DNA of 64,000 bases from Bursaphelenchus xylophilus (Eukaryota > Nematoda > Chromadorea > Rhabditida > Aphelenchoididae): positions 9,052,001-9,116,000 of the forward strand of contig CAJFCV020000002.1 in assembly GCA_904066235.2 (NCBI GenBank), read 5' to 3'. Shown in pieces: positions 1-11,116 of the stretch. Position 1 is the stretch's first letter. Each line of letters starts with the position of its first letter. The position numbers and the translations under genes are program-made. Under the pieces are notes generated by a model. That model was given only the letters and a program-made list of their open reading frames with translations. It searched no databases and had not been told where the DNA came from.

Positions 1-500
1 AAAAACCTAAGAATGCCAGATTTTTTCGGGCATCTGATGACCTAAAACAAGGTATTTCGGCCGATTTCTCAAAAACTATACATTTTTCTCCTCTGAAACT
101 TTCCAAATCCACCTAAAATGTGATAAAAATGTAGTGGAAACTTTCAAAATCTGCGTCAGGTCAAAACCCCAAGAATGCCAGTTTTTTTCGGGCATCTGAT
201 GACCTAAAACAAGGTATTTCGGCCGATTTCTCAAAAACTATACATTTTATTCCTCTGAAACTTTCCATATCCTCCTAAAATGTGCTAAGAATGTATTGGA
301 AACTTTCAAAATCTGCGTCAGGTCAAAACCCCAAGAATGCCAGTTTTTTTCGGGTCAAGGTGATATTGCACATGAGTCATTCAATGTCCAATTTCTCAAA
401 AACTATACATTTGATTTTTCTGAAATTTTTATGGTTTATTAGACAAGGCTTGAAGTTTAATATTCCGGTTTCAAAATCTGCGTCACCTCAAAACTGCATT
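1..500. repeat. 162-bp tandem repeat, about three copies
   Basis: The word GAATGCCAG recurs at 11, 173 and 335, an exact 162-base period. Each unit also contains a GGGCATCTGATGACC stretch and a CTCAAAAACTATACATTT stretch. The first two units are nearly identical. The third diverges after about 355 and decays by about 500. The array runs off the left edge, so its full size is unknown. No coding potential is seen. Confidence 0.85.
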
Positions 501-540
501 TTTTACACCCGAAATGGTATGTTGCCTCAAGTGTAACATA

Positions 541-1370
541 ACTTAGATGTAATTTTTAGTTTTTGGTGATAATTACAAAAATGTTCAACATGGTCGAAAA
601 CATACATCTAAACTCAATTTGCACTAAAATACAGCTTCGTTTTCACGATTAGGGCACATCTTTTTTGAGGAAGAAAGTTACAGTAATCCGTCATATGGTG
701 ATTTTGGGAAAAATTAAAGAAAGCGAATGTTCTATGCCTAGCAGTGATTAAATCTACCAAGTTTCGTTAAATTCTGAGACACCGATTTTAACAATGTCCG
801 GGCCAAACTACGATTTGTAGTAAAACGCGTTTTAAACTTTTACAAACGCTTTAATTTTTCTAGAAAACGGTCGATTACGGTTAAAACCATCAAACTTACA
901 TGTTTTTCAAAATTAAAAAAAGTGAAAAGTGTTTTTTCACGTTATGGGTGTTTAAAACCAGTAAATATCATATGTAAAACGGTTTTACTGGCAAGCGCCA
1001 AACTTCATAATGATTCTTAGGCCAACCTAGTAGCAATATTTACCATTTAGCGTTTTGAAATAACATTCATTTTGCCCCATAGCAGATATTTCAACTACTT
1101 AAGGGACAAATGAACCGTTTATAACTTTTTGCCCTGGGGCATTCTGCAAAAAATGAAAATGGTACCTTTTACCATTTTTCAAGGGCTTTCCAATGGTGTA
1201 TAACACTTGCCATTTGGTGAGGGTTCGTTTGTACACTTCCCTAGTAAAAGTGGGTCAATATACGGCGCTATTTTGCGGAATTTTGCGTGAAAAAATTTGG
1301 GGTTATTCCTTCTACAGCTGCCTTACTCATATCCCGGCTGCCTCTGTAACTATCAATAGCTGAAACTTAC
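541..1370. other. AT-rich stretch without a recognisable gene
   Basis: I see no convincing exon or repeat here. The stretch could be the last part, or an intron, of the minus-strand Cys-rich gene, whose exon at 1549-1371 ends in a perfect GTAAGT donor and therefore should continue to lower coordinates. Confidence 0.4.
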
Positions 1371-4173
1371 ATGAAAGAAAAATCCTCCAATCGGAGCTCC
1401 CAGCCGATTCCCGAAATGTTCATGGCTCAGTAAACGACTCAAATCTCCATTCGTCGTTTCCAAAACTCTATCCAGTTGTGTTTCCGCGTCCCTCGAAGCT
1501 CCCAACGGCTCTTCCGTTCGAAAAGACAGGATGATAAACATATCTCGATCTAAAGTACGGTATAAAATTAATTACAAAATAAGTAATCAATACTGTAAAT
1601 ATTGATTACAAATAATTGAAAAGTCGAGCTTTGTATAAATTTTTAACAAAAATATTGTCTTTAGAAAGCAATGTAAATTTGCTTACAAAATTGTTGTTGA
1701 ACAACTGTTTCATTAGTTGTGAACTCGATGAAGCCCCGTCGTAATCGGTTATCCATCTCGGTAACGTTAGTCCAATCTGCTCCAAAATTCGGGTAATCGT
1801 AGTACATTTGAATTTGTGTTGGGCGTGTTAGAACCCCTGAAAACTTTTTTCGAAAAATGGTCCTTGGCGTATGTTACAATGAAATTTTTAGCTGTCTTTG
1901 CAGAAATCATCATTATTTATAGATGGATTGACAATAATTTCTTTGCAAATTTTGAAACAGAAACAAAAAATAAGTCCAAAAAAGTCTTCCTCAGTGACCG
2001 TCTCTCTTTGTTTACTGTACTCTCTCGATGGTAAAGATTGTTGAATATCTCAGCCGCACCTTTATACAGGGTGACAAAGAAAAAATGCAACTCATATTTA
2101 TGGCCATATTTTGTCTAAAACACCAAACTTAACCAAAGTAACGGTGAATATCAGTAACATAGAGCATTGTTAATAGTATGCTCGACCAGTTTTAAGGTGG
2201 CTGTTCTTGGCCCCGAGATAGAGCTCAAAACGTGACTTTAAATTTTGGCCGATTCGCCGAAGCTTTTTTTGGGGAAATCGGTTCCGTTCTTACCGCAGCA
2301 ATCAATTAGCGGCTCCAAACTTTTTTGGCGTGAACTAGAGGTCCTGGCTTCTAACTCAACAAAAAACATAGTCCACCGGATTCAGATCCAGCGAGTAGAC
2401 GGCCATTTCGCAGACCACATAAAATCGGGAAAACAGGTCCTTTCCTGGCCTTGCGTCTTTTTTGCTTTATAGCTGATGGGGGAATCATGCTACGGTGTCT
2501 GTTTTGAACCGCCAAAGTGCTACTGAGCCCACGGAATCACGATGGTGTACAAAATGTCGCTGGTAGACTTATCGGTTTGGTTCTGGCCCCTTTATCCAAG
2601 AAAACCAAGGAAAACCAAGGATATCACGCCGCTGGCGCAAGACTTTGCCCCAGGCCATGAGAGGTCGGATTTTTACTGGGTTCAAAAATGGCGGACGGTT
2701 TTTGACTCTCAACAGTCCAACTCCTGCAATTCTGGTGGTTGTAGGCCTGCTCGATGTTGAAATACTTCTCATCCGCGAACAGGACCTTCTCTCATCGCTG
2801 AGCTGCGGCGCGACGCTTGAGTTTTCGACATTTTTTGAGCCGTACTTGCTTGTAGTGTTCCGTGAGGCGCTAGGTCTTTTGGAGCTTGTTAGGCTTGCGC
2901 TATGGTGCATTACTGGCCATTCATCGACCAGCTGTTGTGTTGATGACGGTCTGCCGGGCAATCTTTTTCATGGACACCATCAGATTTTGCTTCACTCGCT
3001 TTTTGATGATCTCAAAGTTGCCAGAAGTGTTCAAGATGCGCTTTCTTCTATTTCCTGGACACTTAACATCGTGGCCAAGCTCGTGGATTCGTTTGGTGGC
3101 TTTTGGCATAGCAGATTTTCCTACACCGAGCAGTTTAGCAATCTCACACTGTCCTTTTTCTTCCCGAGACAGGTTTAAAATCGAGGTCCCTCTGTTTGAC
3201 ACTCAATACAAAGATGATAATCAATCGATATGGGCATGAAAATCAAAAGACTAGGACAGAAAAACACGGAGAATTTAATGGTATAAAAAATATTTCGCTA
3301 CACCTAAACATTTTCGCGGCAGGACCCATGAAAAAAAGTTGCATTTTTTATTTGTCACCCTGTATTTCAAAGTAAAATTTTTAGCAATTGAAGTGTGACG
3401 TACGCAGATCATACAGTGAAAATTTCAGAGAAATATACCGATCATACCGAGGGTACTCTTACCATGAAAAAATCAAAAATCAACAAAAAATTTTTTGTCG
3501 TTTGCCTTTTAAATCTAAGTAGTTGCCCATAGTTCGCCCCAATCGCATGACATTATTATAAAACCCACCTCTAGCCACAAGAAAATGCAGAAATCTCCCA
3601 GCATTTGGGTCAATTTCCCTTTCGAATTGGACAAAATCCAATCGGTCGTAACTTGCAGAATCGTTTACAACTCGGTCCGCTCCCGAGATTTCTCCGTCAA
3701 ACTCCTCGACAATCACTCGTTGACCTGATTTCTGATCCAACAACACCGCAGATCGTAGGATTGTAAAGGGTATTTGAGGGACGAATTGAGGGGAAATTTG
3801 GGCCTCAAGGAAGTCTAAAATAATGCATTTTTTATATTTTTTGAAAAATCAAAATTAGACAGCGTATTTTATAAAGAATATAAGGCCTAATGAAAAAATT
3901 TTTTTGAGGGATTACTGTATTTTTTACCCATTTTTTCCAAAAATTTCAAATTTTTTGTTAATTTTTGGGCCCAAAAAGGTTTTCTCTTACAATCTGCCAC
4001 TTGCATATCGCTGGAATCACAACAAATGAAGAACACATCCTTGGAGTCCGCCGATTCCTTCGCCGGCCTACATCTATACCCATGCGGACACCTGGGCTGA
4101 CTCAAACTTGGATTTGGAACACAAGCAGCGGTCGAAAAGTACGGAACGTTGCGCGGACAATGCAACGCACAAC
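1371..4173 (-). CDS. Probable secreted Cys-rich protein, partial, unknown function
   Basis: Four exons join in frame on the minus strand: 4173-3991, 3814-3569, 1836-1687 and 1549-1371. All have AG acceptors and GT donors, and phases match at each join (1, 1, 1). The first exon encodes a Cys-rich module with CP, a central Cys, then RCPHGYRC and a closing CC. This pattern resembles the lustrin-type cysteine repeats common in secreted nematode proteins. The rest (roughly 190 residues) matches no family I know. It contains two N-glycosylation sequons (NVT, NET) in the third exon. The first exon needs one base from an upstream exon, and the last exon ends in a donor, so both ends are missing. An ORF at 4526-4245 starts with a hydrophobic, signal-like stretch (MSMNVFFYFFFVF) but no clean donor links it. 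The long intron between 3569 and 1836 holds a Tc1/mariner element. Confidence 0.6.
2067..3362 (-). mobile_element. Decayed Tc1/mariner transposon in an intron
   Basis: The terminal inverted repeats CAGGGTGACAAA and TTTGTCACCCTG are flanked by TA on both sides (2065-2066 and 3363-3364), the duplication expected for Tc1/mariner. On the minus strand 3202-2921 encodes a helix-turn-helix-like start (LSREEKGQ, IAKLLGVGKSA, KRIHELGHD). Downstream, LFADEKYFNIE and DLNPVDYVF correspond to the catalytic Asp neighbourhoods of the family, but in shifted frames with stops. The element is 1296 bp, close to the usual length. The transposase is a pseudogene, and the element lies inside an intron of the Cys-rich gene. 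Confidence 0.85.
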
Positions 4174-4830
4174 CTAAACTTTTGTTTATTCTTTGTCCGG
4201 CCTCTTACAGATTGTAATGAGTAGTGCGAAACAGCAAAAAACAATCATTTGAAGCGGGGAAAACAAAAAAAAGTCTCGGATGGGCGACTTTTTTGGACTT
4301 TTTCGCGTTTCAAGTTCCTAAAAAGGGCCGGCTGCGCAAACAAATTGATACTATTCAAGTGTTTTTGAAGGATTGACTCATCTATTAGAAATTTTTGTGG
4401 CCAAATATTAGTCATGTTCATACGTAAAATTTCGTATTTCAGAGTTCTCAAATTTTCAGAAAATTTATTATTTAAAGGTGTATAAAACACAAAAAAAAAA
4501 TAAAAAAATACGTTCATTGACATCATAAAGGTCTAATTCAGATAATCTAACCACACCTTTATCAAAACACTGACTCGTAAAACTTCCATCGTATAAAATA
4601 TCCGTCGGCGAGCTGCGCCCAAATTATTCTTCCAAGAAATGAAAAAAATATTCCGCTCTCTCGGAAAGCATTTACGAAACGGGTCCACAACTGGTAACAA
4701 TGCTCGAGTACCGCCCATTAAGAGATTGATGGCGGCGGATGTTTTGAATGTGCTTTACACCCATCCATCTAGATAATTATCAAACTTTCTCTTGTATTTC
4801 GTCTAGTATACAGTTTTACCTCGAGTGAAA
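4174..4830. promoter_or_regulatory. Shared 5' region between two divergent genes
   Basis: This gap separates the Cys-rich gene (leftward) from MVD (rightward). A minus-strand reading frame at 4718-4533 and the signal-like frame at 4526-4245 may include a first exon of the leftward gene, but no frame-compatible splice site decided it. The MVD promoter must lie here; no specific element was recognised. Confidence 0.35.
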
Positions 4831-7800
4831 ATGGTCTCGAAAGTTACGGTCCGAGTGCCCATCAACATCGCGTTGATCAAATACTGGGGAAAGAAGAATG
4901 AGGTAAGGCCTTTATATTGTACTTGGTTATGTGTTTAGGTCATATTGTGTTGATTATTGGTGATTTTTTTTATCAGTTTCCGTCTAAGCACTTTGGAACT
5001 GTACCCTACTTTCTATTTATGACAAAGTTAATTTATCTGTTATGGGATATATTAGTTTTTTTTATCTTACTTCACTAGATATCTAATGTGATGTGAAACA
5101 ATATTTTTTACAAGTGAAAATCAAAAATTTTGAAGGATTTTAATATATGATACCTATGAGAACTTACTCTTCCTTTCAGAAGCTGATAATCCCTTGTAAC
5201 GACTCAGTGTCATTGGCCATCGACGATTTATACGCCGAAACCACGATTCATTTCACTTCCGATGGACAAGATTCGGTCGCCATCAACGGGAAGCCGGTCG
5301 ATCTCACGGCGAAATCTCGTTTTCATAATGTTTTTAGTGTAAGTGATCTTTTTCAATTGCCATTTCTGTCTTTAGGAGTATCGTCGGACCGTAAATCAGC
5401 CCAACATCAAGATCCACGTGGACAGTCGGACAAATTTCACTGTTGCCGCTGGTTTGGCCTCTTCTGCTGCCGGATTTGCTGCCATCGCGTTTGCTTTGGG
5501 TGAGCTGGGAAATTTGACGCAAGAGCAGACTGTGAGATTGGCTAGATTGGGATCCGGATCCGCTTGTCGAAGTGTTTTGAAAGGATTCGTTCATTGGCAT
5601 GCTGGAAACAAAAGTGATAGCGACGAGGAGAGCACTTGTGATGTGAGTGTTTATAGGCAACAATAGAGACCATTGCTTGATTTTGAGAAGGTTTTATAAT
5701 TTCAATATTCACAACTGATTATATTACACTAGGTGAGAAATGAAAAAAATAAAAAATATGTCGGTTATCCGATATTGATTTACCAAAAAGCGAACATTTG
5801 ATACAAATCCTTGCTGTTTCAGATAATTCCATCGCCTGAATTCTGGAAGACTGTCCGCGCCGTTGTTTTTGAGCAAAAAGACAGTGAGAAAGACGTCCCC
5901 AGCACTGATGGTATGCAAAAAACCGTGGAAACCTCAACTTTATTTGCTCATAGAGTCCAAAAGGTCGTTCCTCAGCATGTGCTTGAGTAAGTTTTTGATT
6001 TTTTTGTTCTGTTTTTAGGCTAATGAAAGTGAAAATGACCTAATTTTAGTCTGAAGAAGGCTGTTGCTGCATCGGATTTTGAGGCATTGGGAAAAGTGAT
6101 CATCCAGGAGAGTAATCAGCTGCACGCTGTTTGCTTGGACACTTATCCTCCGATCTTGGTATGTCAATTACATTATGTTTTGGCGAAAATTTAGGTATAC
6201 CAAGTACAATATTTTTTCAGTACCTAAATGACCGATCTCGCGCTCTGATCAACTTTATTTGCTCGTACAACAAGAGCCAAGGGCGTTTGGTGGCCGCTTA
6301 CACCTTTGATGCCGGACCAAATTGTTGTGTTTTTATCCAGGAAAAGGATGTCAAACCGTTCCTCCAGGCTGTGGCCGAGAAATTCGACTTTAATCACGCT
6401 CTAGTCCCGAAAGGTGAGCGATTTTTGAAACAAATTTGCAGAAAATGGAGGGATTTTGCGGAGGTGGACGATTGGGGAAACCGAAAAGTATTATTTTTCT
6501 TCAATGCAAGTGTGAAATTAGGATAATCGAGGGTGCTGATTTCGAAAATGACATTCATTTTTTTGATAGTTACTTTTTTCCTTAAGTTGTATTGTAAAGT
6601 AGTATTTTTTTGATTTTTTTTCATAAATACTCGATTTGGGGGGTTTCGATGGTGCTGATTTCGAAAATCTTATTCATTTTTTCTGATTTGAAAGCAGCAC
6701 CATCGAAAACCCCAAATCGAGTATTCATAAAAAAAATTCAAAAAGTTACTACTTTACAGTACTACTTAAGGAAAAAAGTAACTATCAAAAAAATGAATGT
6801 CATTTTCGAAATCAGCACGCTCGATTAGCCTAATTTCGACATTTGCATCGAAGAAAAATAATATTAGGTTAATTCAAAATTATCCGGCGGTTTTATTGGC
6901 GCGTTTTTTGGTAGTTAAAATTTGCGTTGTGTTAATGATTTTTTTATAAAAATAATCTTCACAATTTAGTTAATAAAATGTGTATCGAAAACCATACTCT
7001 TATCCGCCATATTATGCTCTACCAATTCGAGAAAAGTTGGAAGTCAGCACAGTCATTTCGCGATCTCAACGAACTTTTCGGCGAAGGAAAAAAAAAAGGA
7101 ACGATTTCCCAGTGGATGGCTCCGCTTCTGTCCCACCACACATATCACATAGCCTTGTTATAGTGGACGTCTTTTGGTACTCCTTTGGGCGAAACACCTG
7201 CCGATTGATTGGGCCCGGTTTTGTCCCCACCCCGGTTTTGTCCCCAAGACGGTTTTGTCCCCAGGACGTTTTTGTCCCCACTTTTTTCGAACCTTTTTGT
7301 CCCCAGACCGGTTTTGTCCCCAGGACGGTTTTGTCTCCAAGACGTTTTTGTCCCCACTTTTTTTATTTTTTTGTCCCCACACCGGTTTTGTCCCCAGGAC
7401 GTTTTTGTCCCCAAGCTGGATAGTGCGATTAAAAATTATTCATTCAAATGTTAATGCTGTTGGTTCGGTGCCCAGTACTGCTAAAACAACATGTTCTTGT
7501 ATAGTACGAGGTGGTACTATATAGCACGAGGTAAAAATTAAGCCATAACGCGTTAATGCTGTTGGTTTGAAGCCCCGCACTTCTCAAAAAATGTGTTTGT
7601 AGCGCTTGGTACTGTATAGTACAAGGTGGTACTATATAGCACGAGGTAGAAATTAAGCTATATCGCGTGAATGACGTTGTTTTGGTATGCAGTACTGATC
7701 AAACGTTCATTTTGTGCAAAAACAAATTCGTGCTATATAGTACCATGTGCTAAAACTCATTTTTGAGAAGTGCTGGGCTTCAAACCCATAGCATTGACGT

Positions 7801-8566
7801 GTTATGGCTTAATTTTTACCTCGTGCTATATAGTACCACCTCGTACTATACAGTACCATGCGCTAAGAACATGTTGTTTGAGCAGTACTGGGCACCGAAC
7901 CAACAGAATTAACATTTGAATGCATAATTTTTAATCGCACTATCCAGCTTGGGGACAAAAACGTCCTGGGGACAAAACCGGTGTGGGGACAAAAAAATAA
8001 AAAAGTGGGGACAAAAAGGTCTTGGAGACAAAACCGTCCTGGGGACAAAACCGGTCTGGGGACAAAAAGGCTCGAAAAAAGTGGGGACAAAAACGTCCTG
8101 GGGACAAAACCGTCTTGGGGACAAAACCGGGGTGGGGACAAAAACGTCCACTACGCTGCCGATTTTTTTTCCTTCGCCGAAAAGTTCGTTGAGATCGCGA
8201 AATGACTGTGCTGACTTCCAACTTTTCTCGAAATGGTAGAGCATAATATGGCGGATAAGAGTATGGTTTTCGATACACATTTTATTAACTAAATTGTGAA
8301 GATTATTTTTATAAAAAAATCATTAACACAACGCAAATTTTAACTACCAAAAAACGCGCCAATAAAACCGCCGGATAATTTTGAATCAACCTAATACTTT
8401 TCGGTTTCCTCAATCGTCCCAGTTCCGACTTTTTGATGTTATAGTCAAAATTTTAGCTATTGGGAAGCTGTCGAGCACAGGAACCACCGAAAAACAGCCT
8501 CTGCCACTGAAGAATATCTTCTACAGTCATGTCGGAGGAGGTCCACTAGTCATCAGCAAACAGTAG
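4831..8566 (+). CDS. MVD: Mevalonate diphosphate decarboxylase
   Basis: This enzyme performs the ATP-dependent decarboxylation of mevalonate diphosphate to isopentenyl diphosphate in the mevalonate pathway. Seven exons join in frame to 357 codons: 4831-4902, 5180-5338, 5376-5642, 5823-5986, 6050-6158, 6221-6413 and 8457-8566. The N-terminus has the family motif INIALIKYWGK. GLASSAAG near residues 103-110 is the GHMP-kinase phosphate-binding loop. GSGSACRS lies near 136-143. LHAVCLDTYPPI precedes the catalytic-Asp motif TFDAGPN, with Asp near residue 287. The C-terminus HVGGGPLV fits the family end. Length is slightly below the usual 380-400. An AATAAA signal lies at 8615-8620. Introns 1-6 measure 37-277 bases except the last, which is 2043 bases because of a nested transposon insertion. 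If the last intron were not removed, translation would continue into the element and stop at about 6526. Confidence 0.96.
6864..8394. mobile_element. Mariner-derived palindromic element with HTH fragment in both arms
   Basis: This 1531-bp palindrome is centred near 7629. Its ends are TTAGGTT and AACCTAA, with flanking TA at 6862-6863 and 8395-8396 matching the uninterrupted TA in sister copies. TTAGGTT ends plus TA duplication are typical of mariner. Each arm encodes the same stretch (RHIMLYQFEKSWKSAQSFRD, then LNELFGEG and SQW), at about 6978-7130 on plus and inverted at 8280-8150. It resembles the N-terminal HTH_48 DNA-binding helix region of mariner transposases. No catalytic domain remains. 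The inner arms carry a tandem minisatellite (7200-7420 and 7940-8150) built on GTTTTGTCCCC units, and nearer the centre repeated GGTACTATATAGCACGAGGT words. Confidence 0.85.
7205..7420 (+). repeat. GTTTTGTCCCC minisatellite, left arm
   Basis: About ten to twelve units of roughly 15-30 bases, each built on TTTTGTCCCC followed by AGGACG, ACACCGG or similar. The inverse array is at 7940-8150. Open frames across it are by-products of the repeat and not genes. Confidence 0.85.
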
Positions 8567-9133
8567 ATACCAAAGTAGAATCTGGTTTTGAAATTTTTCA
8601 AGTTTTTCCCGGTCAATAAACAGATTCATTTTTGAAAAAATAAAAAAAATTTTGAATTTTTTTAGTTTATAAATCTTCTAGATCGAACAAATAGGAATGA
8701 TATGGATAATGAAAAATAATCATAAATCGAGCATTTGGGTACTCAAAAATTATCGTCCACGGGGCGAATGGACTAGTCCTCATGGCTCCTTCTAGCTTTT
8801 CCAGATAAATTTTCGTTGTTTCTACCCGTTTTTTCGTCGCTGCTTCGTCATGATCAATAACTTTCATGTCTACTTTGACTTGAATATGTGTGTGTTTTGC
8901 TAGTTGATCAATGTGTTGAACGAAGAGTTGAGTTTGGGCGTGCAGCTGCTGAAAAAAATCAGCATGATTACTCTCATTATGAACGATATTAAAGCCCTTG
9001 TTAATTATCCGTATGGCCATGTGTGCGAACTTACATCCTGATTCTCAAAGAGCAGCAAGCACGTCAGCTTGAGGCATTTCAAGTTTGGCAGTGATTCGGA
9101 GATCTCAGAAAATATGTTCTCGTAAAACCCTTC

Positions 9134-10174
9134 ACAAGGGATCGGCAAATAGTTGCACCCTGCTTTCTTAACGAAACATATATCATTTGAAAGAGCACTA
9201 AAAATGGTACACAGCGCAAAAAAAATTAGCTGCCCAATATATGTTTGGGCAAAGTTATGGCCGTTTTATGAAAGGGGTCATATGCGGCCAAAACGCCGGT
9301 ATCTTATATTACAGTAATCCTGGCCGCTTGAAATCGTCTCCATTGATTTCTTTGTATCCCAAAACGTCTATGACGGGCGTTTTATAGCCTTACCAATCCT
9401 TGGTTATGAGTTATTAAAAATTACTGCTAGTTACAAAAAATTGTAAATAAAACTAGGTTAATGGGAAAATTGGAGCAAAAAGCTTTGCAAATACATTTAT
9501 ATGATCATCGTGGTCATTCACAAACAAAGATCTCAAAATCAAAAATTTTGTATGTCCTAGCCTTACCAACGATTGTCCACTGCGTTTTTAGCCGAAGCAA
9601 TAGCGTTTTTAGCCGATTTTGCAATTTTCTCTTGGTATTTTTTCGAAAAAATTTATTTATATGTCCTTGTAAGTTTGAATTATCGTCCAGTAATTATCAT
9701 CGGTCAGGCTACTGGCATGACACCCTTTCAATTATACGATAATGGCAACCCCACTCTCATCACCATAAAATTTGTGGTCGTTTCAAAAAAAACCAAAAAC
9801 TCCCAAAAATTCCGCAAATATGGATTTTGTCTGTGAAGGAACAAAGATTGTTTAAAAATGTCAACATACCATGGTTTTGTGGTATATAAGAGACGAAATG
9901 CCAAAAATTTGCAGAGCCCGGATTCGAAACCACGACTTGTTGCGCCGGAAGTAGGCTCACTACCACTCGGCCAACTGGACACAACTCCGTTGCAATTCGA
10001 AGAGCTTATAAAGTGAGGCGGAAATTAGGCTAAAATTTGTATTTTGGCCATAACTTTGCCCAAACATATATTGGGCAGCTAATTCTTTTTGCGCTGTGTT
10101 CCATTTTTAACCCTCATTCAAATGATATAGGTATTGTTAAGAAAGCAGGGTGCAACTATTTGCCGATCCCTTGT
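9134..10174. mobile_element. Inverted-repeat element inserted in a coding exon
   Basis: The sequence ACAAGGGATCGGCAAATAG at 9134 is matched by its inverse ending at 10174. The inverted repeat continues for over 100 bases on each side, through TTGCACCCTGCTTTCTTAAC and a shared CCCAATATATGTTTGGGC segment. No target duplication is obvious. The middle holds no long reading frame, but contains a tRNA-like sequence. The insertion point lies inside block V of the surrounding family gene. Confidence 0.75.
9914..9982 (-). tRNA. tRNA-like sequence, probable tRNA pseudogene or SINE head
   Basis: On the minus strand a box A-like TTGGCCGAGTGG (about 9976-9963) and a box B-like GGTTTCGAATCC (about 9933-9920) are spaced about 30 bases apart, as in RNA polymerase III tRNA promoters of the Leu/Ser kind. 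Acceptor-stem and T-stem pairing are poor, so a working tRNA is unlikely. It lies inside the inverted-repeat element at 9134-10174. Confidence 0.5.
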
Positions 10175-10400
10175 CAGTCAACGGGATGTCCATATCAACG
10201 TGGCATTTGAGAGTTTGACAGCTCGGTTGACAGGGAAAACTGTAATAAATTTTTATCAAAAGATCATATTAAATTTACCGGCTCATAAAGAATTGATCCA
10301 GTTTGATGGATCTCCCTGCATTAATCTTTTTTATACCCATTTCAAACAGTTCGGGGATGTCTGGAAATAAAAATGATGACTTTATAAAAAAATCAAAATA

Positions 10401-10640
10401 CAGTGACGGGCCTGATCCAGTGGCAAAAAAACGCACCATTTTGCATCCGGGAAGCATCAAAAATGTGGCAAAATGCTTCCCTCTCCAAGTGAAAAAACTT
10501 CGTTTCGAAGGGCACGCCCTTTCCCTCACAAAAAGAGCGGGCTTGAAATCGGAGTTTTTTCTCTTGGAGAGGGAGGTATTTTGCCACATTTTTTGACACT
10601 TCCTGGATAAAAATTTTTACGTTTTTTGCCACTGGACTGT
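10401..10640. mobile_element. CAGTGGGG MITE, copy 1
   Basis: An inverted-repeat element of about 240 bp. The left end reads CAGTGACGGGCCTGATCCAG. The inner arms carry AAAATGCTTCCCTCTCCAAG and its inverse. The right end is slightly deleted (GCCACTGGACTG). It is the same family as the copies at 31852, 34017, 34735, 39429 and 40222, and sits in an intron of a family gene. Confidence 0.8.
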
Positions 10641-10909
10641 ATTCAGGTATATCTTGTTATGCAACACTTACAAAATATAGCACCACGACTGTAGATAAGT
10701 TCCAATTTATCAGCGAACCAGCCTCTCAGACGAGGGAGCTCCGTGACATGGCATTGAATAAATCTAACATGCGGCCCGACCTCTGCAAGAAAATAAGGAG
10801 AAAGTTTCACTGCTTCTTCTTCGAGGAACTCAGAGGTCCTAAGAATAATGTTGACCTGTGTGTGATACTCTGAAATAAATTGTCTTATTTTTAATCTACT
10901 GTGTCTGAA

Positions 10910-11116
10910 AAACTTCCTTTTTCTGGCCCGGCGCTTCGTAGCTTGTGCCCTGGCTTCGCTGCAGACTGCGAATAAAAATACGAAACAGCCTAAGCGCTAA
11001 ACTAAGCGTAAAGCTTAGCCTTAAGGCAAAGTCTAAGCCTGGTATTTCGTACAACCGGAATTGTTCAGGCACAAGCTGCAAAACCTTCTTTTCGCTGGGG
11101 CCAGAAAAAGGAAATT
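10910..11116. mobile_element. Short inverted-repeat element in intron
   Basis: CTTCCTTTTTCTGGCCCGGCG at the left is matched by the inverse CGCTGGGGCCAGAAAAAGG at the right. The next inner segment, GCTTGTGCCCTG against CAGGCACAAGC, is also inverted. The centre is rich in CTAAGC/GCTTAG words. It lies in an intron of the family gene at 8667-11510. No other copy is seen in the window. Confidence 0.6.

Larger units (their letters stand above)
6467..8420. mobile_element. GATTGGGG palindromic element, interrupted by a second element
   Basis: The left end reads GGACGATTGGGGAAACCG and the right end is its inverted counterpart at 8397-8420. The left part, 6467-6863, is itself largely palindromic around 6676, with the words TGCTGATTTCGAAAATGAC and the inverse arms on either side. 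It is the same family as the copies at 38261 and 60599. A second palindromic element (6864-8394) sits in its right terminal repeat. No clean target duplication is left at the outer ends. It occupies the last intron of MVD, leaving the splice donor at 6414 and acceptor before 8457 intact. Confidence 0.85.

Noticed and set aside
2569..3239. Plus-strand frames across the Tc1/mariner element
   Set aside because: They are antisense to the decayed transposase. Family motifs are on the minus strand only.
6221..6526. MVD ending at the stop near 6526 instead of splicing to 8457
   Set aside because: This reading enters the GATTGGGG element and loses the family C-terminus, while the exon at 8457-8566 joins in phase and restores it.
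7205..7420. CRISPR-like or telomere-like interpretation of the regular repeats
   Set aside because: Units are not separated by unique spacers, are mirrored in the opposite arm of a transposon, and the genome is eukaryotic.
7145..7454. Several overlapping reading frames rich in GDKTG or VPRTFLSP repeats
   Set aside because: They are translations of the GTTTTGTCCCC minisatellite in different frames, appear inverted at 7863-8205, and have no start, splice or domain support.
9914..9982. Working tRNA-Leu or tRNA-Ser gene
   Set aside because: Box motifs are present but the acceptor and T stems do not pair well, so it is listed only as tRNA-like.
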